From positions 2,976,001-3,040,000 of the forward strand of contig CM060173.1 in the NCBI GenBank assembly GCA_030549775.1: DNA of 64,000 nt. The letters run 5' to 3'. Under the pieces are notes generated by a model. It saw nothing but the letters and a program-made list of their open reading frames with translations. It was not told the DNA's origin and did not search any database. This DNA comes from Tamarix chinensis (taxonomy: Eukaryota; Streptophyta; Magnoliopsida; Caryophyllales; Tamaricaceae). Each line of letters opens with the position of its first letter. The first letter of the stretch is position 1. The position numbers were made by a program, and so were the translations under genes. Of the stretch, positions 35,820 through 47,930 are shown piece by piece.

Positions 35820-37059
35820 GTAAGGGTGTAGCTAAGGCCTTATGTGTGCTATGTGTCTTATATGCCTTAGATGCCATGTATAAGGACATGTTATGTATCT
35901 TGTGCTATTGTTATAACTGTTTTATGTGTAGCGCAGCTTGGAGTTGAGGTATGCTCGTGGGCTTTCTTATGGCATGTGTTTAATATGTATATGCGGTGAA
36001 ATGTAATTTGATGTGATGTGACCCTTTAGGACATGCATGCAGGGATAATTAATGTGGCATTATGGGATGGAAAGATGAAAAAGAAAAATGGGAAAGTAAG
36101 ATGACCAAGGGGAAGTAAGTTGGCTAACGTAGGTGGGATTGACCTAAATATTCCATGATCCATGAGTGGATGAATAAAAGGAGAATTTAAATAAAATGAA
36201 AGAGTGTATGAACTTCATAGGGGAGAATCTAGGGTTTTCATGGGAGAATCTAGGGTTTGTATGGGAATTTTAGGGTTTTGCATGAAGTGAGGGTTTGTAT
36301 GGGATAGATAGAGTCTGTATGTGGGTGAACTTTACGTATGGAAAGTTGCCTTGGGGTGAGGAAGGTAATGGAAGAGTTGTTTGGGTGCTTGGAGGCTTTG
36401 GATGAAAAATAGTGCGTGGGATAGTATAAGGGTGCATATGAGACTGAGTTAGGGTTTGGGAAGAAACCCTAATTTGAGAAGGTGGAAAAAGGAAAAATAA
36501 GTGAGGGTGAGTGGAGTATGAGACGAGGATGGAGGATTATTATGTGAGGGACAAGCATGGGTATCATAGGAAAACAAAAGTGGAAGGTGAGAAATGAAGG
36601 GGTGACATGTGGAAAGGAGGATGCTAGGGTTGGGTGTGGATACCTAGGGTTTCGTGGTCACACATTGGGGGAGTAATGTGAGATGATGAGGGATGAATCT
36701 AAGGGCTGTGATGTGTGGGGTGTTAAAACCATTTGGGTTGTGTGAGGCAGAGAAGGATTAGTCACATAGGTCCAAATTAGGGTTTCTGGAGAAAATCCTA
36801 GGGTAAGACTGTGAGTGGACTTGGGGGTACAAGGTAGTGGACCTTGACCCACACACTTAGGAGTTGGGCCACCAGTGTGAGCAAGTGGAATAAGGAAAGG
36901 TTGTCGGGGCGAGTTAGGATGTGTAGAAGTCTCAAGATATAGGACGAGCCCTCTTGGGAGGATAAGTGTATATGGAGTTAGTCATGTATGTCTAGGGTGG
37001 AATTTGTTGAATAAGACACTGTAAGACACTAATCATTTAAAGTGGAAGATTATTAAGCC

Positions 37060-37335
37060 GGGCCCAGACCGATCCACCGGCATAATAGTGGTTAAGTGTC
37101 AGGGTGCCCTAAAGGGATCCCAAGCTTAATAAACCAAACCCTAAGTTTGATATGACACATGAAAGACACTAAGTACTTACAGTGGAATATCATGAGAGTC
37201 TGGGCCAGACCGATCCACCGGCAAAATAGTGGGCAGGAGCATCTTGCCCTGGACACTGATCCACCGACATATAATAGTGGCCAAGTGCATTCTGCCCTGC
37301 AAGTGACCGATTCACCGGCTATAATAGTGGGGTTC
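37060..37335. repeat. Hairpin array of element F (4 units)
   Basis: GATCCACCGGC-ATAATAGTGG-like units at about 37072, 37215, 37259 and 37308. The second hairpin is clear once (CAGGAGC...GCCCTG near 37231) and degraded in the other units. One block appears to have lost units compared with D. Confidence 0.75.
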
Positions 37336-38241
37336 CCGTACTTACATGGATTGATAAAAAGTATGGTGTGAAATGAGTATTGATCAGAGATTGAATAATT
37401 AGTTTATTCGGACTATAGCTTGGCCTTTATTTATCTAAAAGATTGTATGTTGTCATGATATCATGCTTGTATGGTGTGCCCTTATGTGTTGGACTTAGTG
37501 CATAGTTACCTTACTTAGTACGTAGTGTATTGACCACCCATTTCATGAGTGATGCTCATTCCCACGAGCAAAAGGCCCCTCTGACTTTGTGCAGGTCGGT
37601 GATACTATTTTTTATGCTTTCGATGCTTACGAGGCATCGGGCGGGCCTGAGTGTTGAGCATAGACTTGGCACGGAGATCGAGTGTGGTGTGGCCATACTT
37701 CCTCCTTATGTTCTTCTATTTTGTATTAGATTTCCCAGACTTAACTTTTATCATTTTGTAGACCTTATTCCTTTTAAGAAATTTTAACTATGTATTCGGG
37801 ATTATAACTCTTTTCACTCACTCTGATTTCTATCTTATGATTGCTTTAATGCTTTATTGAAGTCTTGCTTTGAGTTTGAGTTATGATGATTGTTAAACTT
37901 CTCTTAGTCTTGTGGTTAATACGGGAACGACTAGGGGTCGAGCTTGTACTGATCACTGCGGTATCATTCCAAAAATTCACAAGTTTTAATTTAACTGCTT
38001 CAGCTAAATTTTAAATAAAACGAAATTTTTCAGTAATGAATTTTGAGGTGTTACATTATGTGGTTCCTCTACTCAAAAGATATTCCTCACTTAAGTAGCA
38101 TAAATCTATGACCCTGACTATCTAACTCTAGAAGCCAACAAATTCACATCCCTTAAGGTGTACAAAGGCTCAATAACTCTAATATGCTTATGATCTTCGC
38201 TCGATGATCAATGGAAAAATGCAACTCAATAAAATGGATTA

Positions 38242-38242
<1 letters not shown>

Positions 38243-38280
<38 letters not shown>
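38243..38280. repeat. TA microsatellite at left edge of the telomere-repeat element
   Basis: About 38 bp of uninterrupted TA. A shorter TA run (40599-40611) marks the other edge of the element at 38281-40598. Confidence 0.85.
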
Positions 38281-38283
<3 letters not shown>

Positions 38284-38427
38284 GAGGGGTCACATACAAA
38301 CTACAATTAATATACAAACATAAGAACTAATCTCATCCATTGGATCAAAATTTAATCACATTCAAGATTTTATTAATACCAAACCAAAAAACTAATCCAA
38401 ACCTATATCCAAAGCAAATATCCAAAC

Positions 38428-39218
38428 CTCTAAACCCTAAACCCTAAACCCTCTAAACCCTAAACCCTAAACCCTAAACCCTCTAAACCCTCAACCCTAA
38501 ACCCTAAACCCTAAACCCTAAACCCTCTAAACCCTAAACCCTAAACCCTAAACCCCCTAAACCCCCTAAACCCTAAACCCTAAACCCTAAACCCTAAACC
38601 CTCTAAACCCTAAACCCTCTAAACCCTAAACCCTAAACCCTCTAAACCCTAAACCCTAAACCCTCTAAACCCTAAACCCTCTAAACCCTAAACCCTCTAA
38701 ACCCTAAACCCTAAACCCTAAACCCTCTAAACCCTAAACCCTAAACCCTCTAAACCCTAAACCCTCTAAACCCTAAACCCTAAACCCTAAACCCTCTAAA
38801 CCCTAAACCCTAAACCCTCTAAACCCTAAACCCTAAACCTCTAAACCCTAAACCCAAAACCCTCTAAACCCTAAACCCTAACCCTAAACCCTCTAAACCC
38901 TAAACCATCTAAACCATAAACCATAAACCCTAAACCCTAAACCCTAAACCCTAAACCCCGAGCCCTAAACCCTCTAAAACCCAAACCCTAAACCCTAAAC
39001 CCCAAACATTAAACCCTCTACACCCTAAACCCTCTAAACCCTAAACCATAAACCCTAAACCCTCTAAACCCTAAACCATAAACCCTCTAAACACTAAACC
39101 CTAAACCCTAACCCTAAACACTAAACCCTACACCCTAAACCCTCTAAACCCTAAACCCTAAACCCTCTAAACCCTACACCCTAAACCCCAAACCCCAAAC
39201 CCTCTAAACTCTAAACCA
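38428..39218. repeat. Interstitial telomere-like repeat, CCCTAAA with CCCTCTAAA variants
   Basis: About 790 bp of CCCTAAA units (plant-type telomere, TTTAGGG) mixed with a nine-base variant CCCTCTAAA at short, irregular intervals. Base changes (CCATAAA, CCCCAAA, CACTAAA, CCCTACA) increase toward the right end. It is followed by a short GA run (39220-39236). The array is interstitial, since ordinary sequence continues on both sides. Confidence 0.95.
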
Positions 39219-40177
39219 AAAGAGAGAGAGAGAGAGTGAGAGCACAATTAAACAAGGAATAAATAGGGCCAAAAAATATCATGCAATGAAGGAAAAAAAT
39301 TTTAGAATTGACCGAAACAAAAATCTAATATAAAATTATTTCAATAGATAGTTATTCTTTAATTTACGTTTATTTTTTATTTATGAAAAAATAAAAGATT
39401 AAAAGTAGACAATTTCTCTCCTACATTCAAAGGATGGCAATTCTACTCATTTTGTTCATTGTCGGTAAATGGATGTTTGTTCGACAAATAATTGCACTTT
39501 TCATCGCTGTTGGTCTCGTTTCTCTGAATCCCCTCAACTAATTGATATTACGACCTACCAGCTTCAGCCTCCTTTCTGTTATACCCACACATGTCTCCCA
39601 GCATTCTCTTTCTTCCTTCCATCGACATGAAATGTGTATTATTTTTGGCTCATCCTTACTTCCATCAACTCAGCAAACAATAAAACATACTTACTAAATC
39701 AACTCAGCAAATTCGAAATCAACTAAAGTTGAGGCAGAGTAATTCGATACAATGCTTAATCAATAAACCTAAAACACATACAAAAAAAATCAGCCAAATC
39801 AATACAAAAAATCAGGTTAACAAGCACTAGATTACATAATAATATAACAATAATGAATATATTAACTGGTTTAATACTGTCGTTAAGGAAAATTTTGACA
39901 GTAAAAATAGCATACATTTTCGACAAAAATGGTGAAATACGAAGGAAAATCAGCACCGACGAAAAATGGTGGCAGAGAATAAATGAAATCGATGACATGA
40001 GCTTCGGTAGGTTGAAGAAATGTGCGGGGATGAGAATACACCGGCGAAGACGAGCAGCCAAAATGGAGAAACAGTGTCAAAAACAGAACGAGCAAAACTT
40101 GTCGCGAATTGAAAAAATTTTGAAGATCAGTACAACAATAAAAATATTTACCTGCTGGAGACAGAAATCGAAGATGC

Positions 40178-40445
40178 GAAATGGAAAAAATTGAAGAGGA
40201 CGAGCGACTATTGAAGGAGCAGCAAACAGATGACAATGGAGGAAGAAGCTCGAGCTCGGGAGGAAGACGGGCGGAAGTAACAGAGCAAAACAACGCAGAA
40301 CAGGACGAAATGACAGAGGCGAACGACGCATATGAACGGCCGATGGAAAAAATTGAAGAAGACGAGCGTCATTGCTGGAGCGGCAAACTGACGAAATGGA
40401 GGAAGAAGGTCGATATCGGGAGGAAGCCGTGCGGAGGTTACAGAC
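40178..40445 (+). repeat. Tandem duplication of about 162-bp period, purine-rich
   Basis: ATGGAAAAAATTGAAGA-GACGAGCG occurs at about 40181 and 40343. It is followed by ATGGAGGAAGAAG, TCGGGAGGAAG and GTTACAG or GTAACAG in both copies. Both copies read as acidic, Glu-rich peptide in one frame (40181-40459), but no known domain appears. It lies inside the TA-bordered element. Confidence 0.6.
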
Positions 40446-40611
40446 CAGAGACACAGTGACACGGGCACACGGCCAAACGACGCATAAAGAACGACCGTTG
40501 TAATTTTTTGATCCAACGGTCCGTATTTCTTTCATCCAACGGACATATTTTGTTCCTACGTTTGTACAAGAAAAAGGGTTCGCACGGGACCCTTTTTCTA
40601 TATATATATAT

Positions 40612-41505
40612 TAAAAAAACTCTATGAAGGAATTTAGCAACAATGCTAAAAAAAAATGTGACAAAAAATGGCAAGTTCTCTTACTCTATGATTCATTAGC
40701 TCTTAGAAAAACTTCATATGTAAAATGCAAGCTCTAAATCCATGTCAAAGTGATCATTAAAGAGTTTAGTTAAATAACTAAAAAATCATCTAGGAAAGTT
40801 TATTTTCTTTCCAAGTGAATTGTGAATCTTAGAATATCTTGAGTTGAACATTAGTTAATTAAGTTGATAGAATATTTAAGGATACGTACGAGTTCAATCT
40901 AACGTGTTTATAAAGAAAATAGTATGGCAAACAACTACCTATTTTATTTGAAAATATTAATCAAGTAATTAACTAAAGATTTTTGTCTAAATATATTATA
41001 TATAAATCCCCTAATTAACAAGAAAATGTGATAATTTATTTAGGAAGATACTATATGGAAAAAATTTATAGCCAAAATTTTTCCCTACTCAACAATAATT
41101 TCCTATTTTTCCATAATACATTTTCCACAAGTGTAGAAGGAGCTCAATATAAAACTAAAGTTAAGTTTCATCCAGATGTCTAAGGAATAAAATAGATATG
41201 AAAGCGTATTTTGAGCCAATGTTGCTTAAGTTACTTTCAAAGTACCTCATTAATTACATATAATCTTAAAGCCTTAACTCTCTACAAGGTCGATGTTCTT
41301 CATGCATCTTCAATTCCATTATTCTCTCATGCACTTTAAGGTATGTCATGTTCTAGTATATGGAATAGAGAAACTAATTTTTTTGTTAGCATAAAAAATA
41401 AGAACTCAACATTAATGCTTAAGTATCTTCCATTAATTTATATACCATAATTACATGATGCATTAGGTGATATTAGAGAGTGTCGACACTATAACCTTTA
41501 CCTAA
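40612..41505. other. AT-rich spacer, no gene seen
   Basis: No repeat, RNA gene or coding signal recognised. It precedes the recognisable start of the CER1 pseudogene near 41510. Confidence 0.45.
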
Positions 41506-41509
41506 AAGA

Positions 41510-41710
41510 CTGAGCCACAATAGTTAAATATGTCAATTTTCTTGTATATCCTTTGATTAGTGAAAGATATGTTTTGCATGTTGTTCAATTGCAAAAGGGT
41601 GAACACGATAAACTTAATGAAATACTTCCAAAGAAGTTTAGAAATAAACTAGTCATGTCAACAACATTCAAAGAAAATGTAAGTTACCTACACTTCCTTC
41701 TACAAACCAT
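41510..41710 (+). pseudogene. CER1-like pseudogene, exon 8 copy
   Basis: 41580-41678 is 99 nt long and reads VVQLQKGEHDKLNEILPKK onward, clearly the counterpart of exon 8 of the gene at 26354 (VVTLRKDEHDKLSEMLPEK). The flanking intron sequence is also similar on both sides. The acceptor CAG has become CAT, while the donor GTAAGT is kept. No trace of exons 1-7 was found upstream. Confidence 0.88.
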
Positions 41711-42899
41711 GGTTCTTCTCTTTCTTCTTAGATAAGTGATATATCTATTAATAATGAAAGCATGGGTTTTTTCCACTTAAGCATCATTGCAAACCCCCCA
41801 TTTTATAAAAAGGGTCACCAATTACCTATCTAGACAAAATCAAGTAGAACAATTGTCAGCTTGTTCATACTATCAATTGTAGCCTTTAGAAACAAAGAAA
41901 AGTAATCCCCCATAATTTACATATCGACTAGCACAAGTCTAGGAGTCTTCAACAAAAAACACTATCCCGGCGACTCCTATATAGTATATACAAACCCCTA
42001 CACTATAGTAGCAAGCATATACTCAATCAAACTATAACATATAAACATATAATTAATCAAAATTATGATATATAGGGAACAGACAACACCCCAAATCACC
42101 ACAAAAAAGGCTAGAAGAGACATGTAGCATCATAGATCGTCTTTAGCCAACTTTCATTCACTAAGCAGCAAATTATAGAAGGTCACCACATCAAATCCAA
42201 GTAATGAATTGCTTGATCCCTTGGATCCCCTATTTAGCAAGATGATTTGCATTTACATTCAATTTCTATATTCTATACAAAATCTTCAATTCCAATAAGA
42301 ATTATACTCTTTGTTCAAAAAAAATGTATTTAAAAATTCATCTTCTAAGGAGTTGACTCTAACTCATTGTATCACCTTAAAATGTCTTGCGAATCTAACT
42401 TAATAATAAGACAAAGTGGTCACTTCCACTCCTCCATCAAAATTTTTACAACTTGGTAGATCACACCTGCCTTTAACTCACTGATGTCCTAAAGGTTGAT
42501 TGGAATAGAGAATACACATTTATAGTTCAAGTATCAATCTTGAAGCACTAGCCTAATTATTACCTTATCGCTTATGTTTACCAAAGCATTGGTGATCCAT
42601 TTCAGGTATCCTAGCTCTAAAGGTTCATAAAATAGTGGGTTCTAAATAGATTTGAGACCATACAATTAAATATCAGTCTCAATATGCAATATTAACCTTA
42701 TTTATTGAATTTTAGGTCACTCGATAAGCGAAATTAGTAATACATGATGGTTTTAGAATTTTGCATATTTATTGCCAATATAATAGTTACTAATCAATAT
42801 TTGCTAATATTTATTATGAAAAAAAATTATGCCACGATAACTACGATATATAAAATATCATTCACGACACCCGGATACTGCAACATTACAAATGTAATC

Positions 42900-43563
42900 A
42901 TAACAGTGATTTTTTTTTACTTGTCTAAGACTCGTTTCCCATGGTTGAGCAAGAGTAAGGTATGGTGGACCTAACAACTTCATTATCATTATAAGGAAAA
43001 GAAATCTCCTAGCTTCGAATCCACCAGCCTAGTCTCATCAATACCATATTAAAAAATTCATCTAGCAAAAAACTAACATGCTAAAAAATTATGTTCCTGC
43101 ATTTTTCCCATAGGGACCACAAAATCACCAAAAATCTAACTAGCTAGACTATCCTCCAAAATTTACAACATTCTGGATATCTCTATTGAGTCAAGAAATT
43201 TGTTAACATCATTGGAAATACCAAGTATAGTAACCAAATACTCATCCATCTATACCAAAGATAACTAGCAAGTGAGTAGTGCAATAATATATGGTTGGTA
43301 TCATCTATCTCATCATCACAAAAGCAGTAGGAGGCCTTAGCCACATTTACCACTCCTCTAATAAAAAGGGTTTTTTGGGGTAGGACTTTGCCAAAGACTA
43401 CAAGCTAGTAAAAGATCTCAATATGTGAATAAGAATGATAATTTTCTCTATAGGTGTGGGATCCTATCAAAAATTCTTGTTTGGGTTCCCTTTTGGAGGA
43501 AAAAATTAGAAATTTTATCGGAGAGGGGATAGGTATGGGATTCTAATCATCAAACCTACTCGA

Positions 43564-43596
<33 letters not shown>

Positions 43597-46500
43597 ATGC
43601 ATATGTACATTAATTTTGTTTCCTAATTTAATTTACAAGGTTAAGGTTTCCATTGTTCTCTTCTATTCCTCAAGTTGAAGATTGTCCGGTTTCAACTTCT
43701 CTCTTCTCTTCTAATCCTCTGACCGGCATCTCGTGTCCTCTAGTGCTTCTGCTCAAATTCACTCGTCGCCCTTCCTCGCTACATCCTCCACCTACAAAGA
43801 TGACTTCAATCCTCTTTTTTTTGTCATTTGAGATCAAAGGTTTAGCCTCACCAAAGCAACATAGTTCCAATCTCTTGAGCTTCTATCAAACCTATCATCA
43901 TCTTTTTCTTCCATTGTTGTGTTTATGACTCAACCTATTGCATTTAGGTGAGTTAAATCCTTTAATTTTGTTTGCTGATGAAAGGATTTCACAATTTTTG
44001 TCTTTGTCATCTCAATAATTAATTTCATGAGCTTTAGTCATTGTCATTAACTTGAGAAATGAGAAAATAAAAAAGGAGAGTGTTCAAAGCAACTATCTTC
44101 TTATTCCTCCTACATTCAACTTGAAATTCCTCCTTCTAGTTTTAATTTTTAGTGTTTTATACACTTTTTCAACTAGGGAAATTGTTGTAGGAATATTAGG
44201 ATTTTAGCATGGGTTTGGGGACTATTCATACTTTTGGGACATCGACAGGTTGCGGAGATTAGATAGATTTTAGGGACAGAAACTGGAATCTTAGTGCCAT
44301 ATCGAAGTGGAGATGGGGACTTACTGCCCAATAGGACTGACTTAAGGAACTTCTATTAATTAAAAAAATGGAGATTGATACTAATTAGGAAACTTATACG
44401 TATTTCAGGTTCAAGATGGGTCCCAATCCCTATCTCGTCTCATTGTCATCTCAACTTGTGAAGGTACAAGTCCATGCCATACAAGACTAGAGGCATATAT
44501 GGTAGGGCCTTATTGTAGACATTCAATAAAAACAACATGTCACGTGCTCAAAGGTTTCAACCCTGACACCTCTAGCAACTCCAGCATCCAACACATAATC
44601 CTACTGAGCACCATGTTGTATATGCACAATACCCCAAAATAATAGCACGTAGAGATGTATAAAAGGGACTATTAGTTGTACTTGAGATATAATATTGACA
44701 TTAGCAATCGTTAGGAAACAAGGTAACACCCATATTCACATGGCTCATTCTCAAGATGATTGGGAAAAGTCATGGACCGTGACAATCTCGCTCACCAAAA
44801 ATTACAAACATCCTCATTTGCACCACAGCTAACATCGCTTCCCTACATCTCAGGTGTTTTCCCTTTGACAATCCTTCAATGCTTGCCCAATGTTCTCATT
44901 TTCACCACACAAATACCATATGTTACCCCACAAAGCTCTAATTCCAACCAACATCTCGTATACAATGCAACTTGGTGTCACATATTCAACCCCCTCACAG
45001 TAACTTGTCCATGTGTGTCTGAGATCGTTGCATCACGTGACCCCCAAAAACTTGTTTCAATATTTTGGATACCAAACCAAACTACTTCCACCAACACTCC
45101 TTGTTAATGGACTTGTGTGACACTCATAACCCCCTCGACTTTACTCCTTTAAAGTTGGTCATCCCCCAATGTGCCTAAAACCAACAAGCTACCCATAATC
45201 CATTGGGGTACACCCAACAACATAATGAAATGCTTGTTGAATGGCATGCGCAACAAGATACTCCGATACCACTTTGTCATGTGCTCAAAATTTTTGGCTC
45301 CAGCACATTTGGCGAGGCCAACATCCAACACATAATTCTGCTAAGTACCATACCGAATATGCATGAGATCCCGTAATAATAGCACATAGAGATGTATAGA
45401 AGAGATACCGAGTCATATCTCAGACACAATATCGACAATAGAAACCGTCAAGCAACAAGGGAGCACTCACATTCGCATGACTCATTCGCAAAATGCTTGG
45501 GGTAAGCCATGAATTGTGGCAAGTAGCTGACTTGACTAAAAATTAACCTTGTTTATGCTTTATCCATACCAAGAAATCATTTTTCCATCGATGCAGTTGG
45601 GCCTTGTCTAGAATCCCATGGAGTTGGGAAAAAGATCGATACAAACAACAGTCACCTCTATCATAAATTCCATTATCAATTTCTATCATCCCATGTCTCC
45701 ACCTCTACCATTTTGCACTACTACTCTACTCTTAGATCTTCCTTTATTGAGGGGTCAGCCCCCAATACAAAGGTCAAGCCAAAATAAAGTAGGTGCTCCA
45801 TTTCCAGTCTTTACGTGGAATTTTTTATGAATAATGACTTATAAAGTTGGATTCCAAACAGTGTGCTTATAAATATACTATCATGCTCCACTCTTTCATG
45901 GCAATTTCTATCCAAAAAAATAAGAGGATTCTATACCATTATACTTGGTTCGAACCAACATGCACCACTACTTCTCCCTACTGTTTTAAAACTTCCAAAT
46001 CTACTTTAGTAGCAGGGTTATGTTTCTATGCCTCAAGGTCCCCACCTATAGACCGCCATATTCTTTGAAAGCCATCACTTTTCCCACTTAACAGAGTTCT
46101 TACATCATCAGCCAAAGGATATCTTTCATCAATTTTTTAATTTTTCCAACCTTTATTGTAGGAATGTGGAAGACGATAAAATATTGTATCGATATTCTTT
46201 TGATAACTACTTTCACTAGTGTGAGATAGCCTCGTATTAAAATAAGCTTCCCTTTCTGACCAAAAATTATTTTCCTCCTTCTAAACTATTGGTTTCCATA
46301 GAGCTACTTGCGGCATATTTTTTTCAATGAGAACACTCAAATAAGAAGACAAGAAGAAACCCAATTTGTATTGAAGTTTACCAACAATAATTTTTTACCA
46401 ACTATCGTCAATATTTATCCTAATGATGGAACTCTTATAGAAGTTAACTCCAAGCCCCAAAGCTAATTAAAATGCCATCAAATCCCATTTCTTGATCACT

Positions 46501-46690
46501 AAGCTACTTTCCGTTATCAAGCAAAACAATATGGTGTTGTCAACATACTAAAGATGTGGCATTGCCCTCCACATATGCATCTTACTATACCCCAAAATTT
46601 GGTTCTTTTTGCATGCTAAGATTCAATACTTCACCCACTATATTGAACAGAAAATGGGAGAATGGGTCCCTTGACAAATATCACATCAGA
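42900..46690 (-). pseudogene. LINE ORF2 remnant inserted in pseudogene intron 8, antisense
   Basis: On the minus strand, from right to left: RT-like LGLGVNFYKSSI (about 46450; family pattern SGLKIN..KS), then YGGL.VGTLRHRN.TLLLKWIWKF (about 46060-45990; family pattern GGLG...L...N.ALL.KW.WR), then CDDEIDDTNHILLH and LWYRWMS (about 43320-43240; zf-RVT), then KFWRIV...ILWSLWEKCRN (about 43160-43085). Many stops. The TRIM-like element at 44538-45521 is inserted in it. 43430-44530 contains a GTAT microsatellite (43570-43600) and unrecognised sequence. Boundaries are approximate. Confidence 0.72.
44538..45521 (-). mobile_element. TRIM-like element, 247-bp terminal direct repeats
   Basis: Two diverged direct repeats of equal length, 44538-44784 and 45275-45521, start TGTCA.GTGCTCAAA and end near GTGACA/GTGGCA. 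Between them are 490 bp without coding capacity. On the minus strand, TGGTATCGGAG (45261-45271) lies three bases after the LTR end, matching a Met-tRNA primer-binding site. GGTGAGCGAGA (next to 44785) may be the purine tract. The flanking 5-mers (CAACA, AGTAG) do not match, so the edges may be mis-set; weak similarity continues about 25 bp beyond each right end. Confidence 0.55.
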
Positions 46691-46699
46691 AGCAAAAAG

Positions 46700-47640
46700 T
46701 GTAGGTATATATAGCTTGTAAGAGATGGATCATTTGATACAGAACAACAAGAAGCTACCAAAGGAACCGTCTTCATTCCCTTGTCATAGTCTACTCCAAG
46801 TAATATGTGCAAATATTGCTTTAAACACCACACTCCATCAATGATAGTACCAAAATCTCTCGAGAATGTTCGCTGCTATGAGGTCAGTAATAGATTTACA
46901 CTCTAGTTTTGCTTCCTTATCTTCAAGATAGTATATTATTTCCTTTATAGTTAACTACACAAAAGACTTAACTAAGATGAATGATCTTCTCCTTTCTTAT
47001 ATAGAAATGGCTACCCAGAAGGATGGAATGTAAATGAGTATGGAACCATAGGTTTTGACGTTGAAAAAATCTGGGAAGCTAGTCTCCACCATGGATTTTG
47101 TCTCATCACGACCCCCGCTTCTTGAATGTAAAGGAAGAAATGTTTACTTCCATTATGTAAGCGTGCAATTTTCTATACATATACAAACTTTGGTAGACTT
47201 ATGTATGTGGTTTTATGTATTATGAAATAAATAAGACCTTTTAAACCTAACTTGTAATAATTATTGTGTACTTGCACAACTAATTGAGCATTTCAGCATC
47301 ACCCCTCCCCCTAAAAAAATAAATTAGTAGCAACTATCTTAAATTAAGTCGAGGCTTCCAAGAGGCACAAAATAGAACCCAATGAGATCCTCAAACACAA
47401 TAACCTTCCAAAATGTTTGGTATACAATATACAAAGGATTCAATAATCCAGTAACCAAATATTTCTACCACCTCTAAATTGGTTTCTAGGCGAATAAAAA
47501 TATTTAAGCCTTAACCAAGTTTAAAATACATTAAAAAAATGGCCCTTAAGAATAAGTGACTTCAATTTTGTCATTCACTTTTTGAAAAGGATTGGAACCA
47601 TCACAATCAAATAGAAGGATTCATCATAATGTACTAGAGA
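46700..47640 (+). pseudogene. CER1-like pseudogene, exons 9-10 and 3' flank
   Basis: 46709-46882 (174 nt) corresponds to exon 9. Its second codon is TAG in place of TGG, and another in-frame TAG replaces CAG. 47005-47125 corresponds to exon 10, with a 47-bp deletion between two GAAGG motifs of the parent exon that shifts the frame. The match to the functional gene continues through the 3' UTR and about 500 bp of flank (to TCAAATAGAAGGATTCATCA near 47605-47630). It is therefore a DNA-level duplication and not a retrocopy, since introns are kept. Confidence 0.92.
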
Positions 47641-47930
47641 GATTTTCACATAGGAAAACTCATGCTCTAATTGAACATTGTCTGTATAAAATTACATTGA
47701 GTAACACGATCAAAAACACAAATTCATATATTATTCATAGTTCGAAGCCTAAAGACGTAAAGATGATGACATATTTCATTAGTGTCGTGTGTAAAAAGTA
47801 AGAAATAGGAACATATGAAAGTTAGTTCCAAGGAGAATGGTTTGAGAGAATCTTGTTTAGGTTGAACTCGCATACACCCAGTTGATATATATATATATAC
47901 ATACCAACTCAATAATATTTCTAAAATTGT

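Larger units (their letters stand above)
33429..38055 (+). mobile_element. Complete giant LTR-like element F (4,627 bp)
   Basis: It starts TGAAATACCCC and ends GAGGTGTTACA, with identical TTATG at 33424-33428 and 38056-38060. It contains a CT-rich leader (33725-34870) with TATA-like TCTATAAATACCCC at 34255-34268, an ATT tract (34910-35600), the exon-like module (35759-35819), a GGTTTGTATGGG-like repeat zone (36220-36330), hairpin arrays (37060-37335), a TACTTAGTACGTAGTGTATTG block (37511) and the terminal hairpin. No protein-coding gene is visible. No internal direct repeat of its ends is visible, so a solo LTR is the simplest reading. Confidence 0.83.
38281..40598. mobile_element. Putative non-autonomous element bordered by TA repeats, carrying telomere-like DNA
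   Basis: The left edge reads TATATAGGGGAGGGGTCACA. The right edge, on the complementary strand, reads TATATAGAAAAAGGGTCCCG. These share TATATAG and GGGTC as a loose inverted repeat. The left arm has CTCATCCATTGGATCA and the right arm GATCCAACGGTCC and CATCCAACGGAC. The TA-flanked form resembles TA-targeting plant MITEs or short Helitron-like elements. No transposase was recognised. The interior holds the telomere-like array and a duplicated purine-rich segment. Confidence 0.45.

Noticed and set aside
38428..39218. A true chromosome end
   Set aside because: The array has variant and decayed units and ordinary DNA follows on both sides, so it is interstitial.
40077..40535. 152-residue minus-strand frame and overlapping frames
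   Set aside because: Opposite strand of the purine-rich duplication; no recognisable domain, and three frames are open together.
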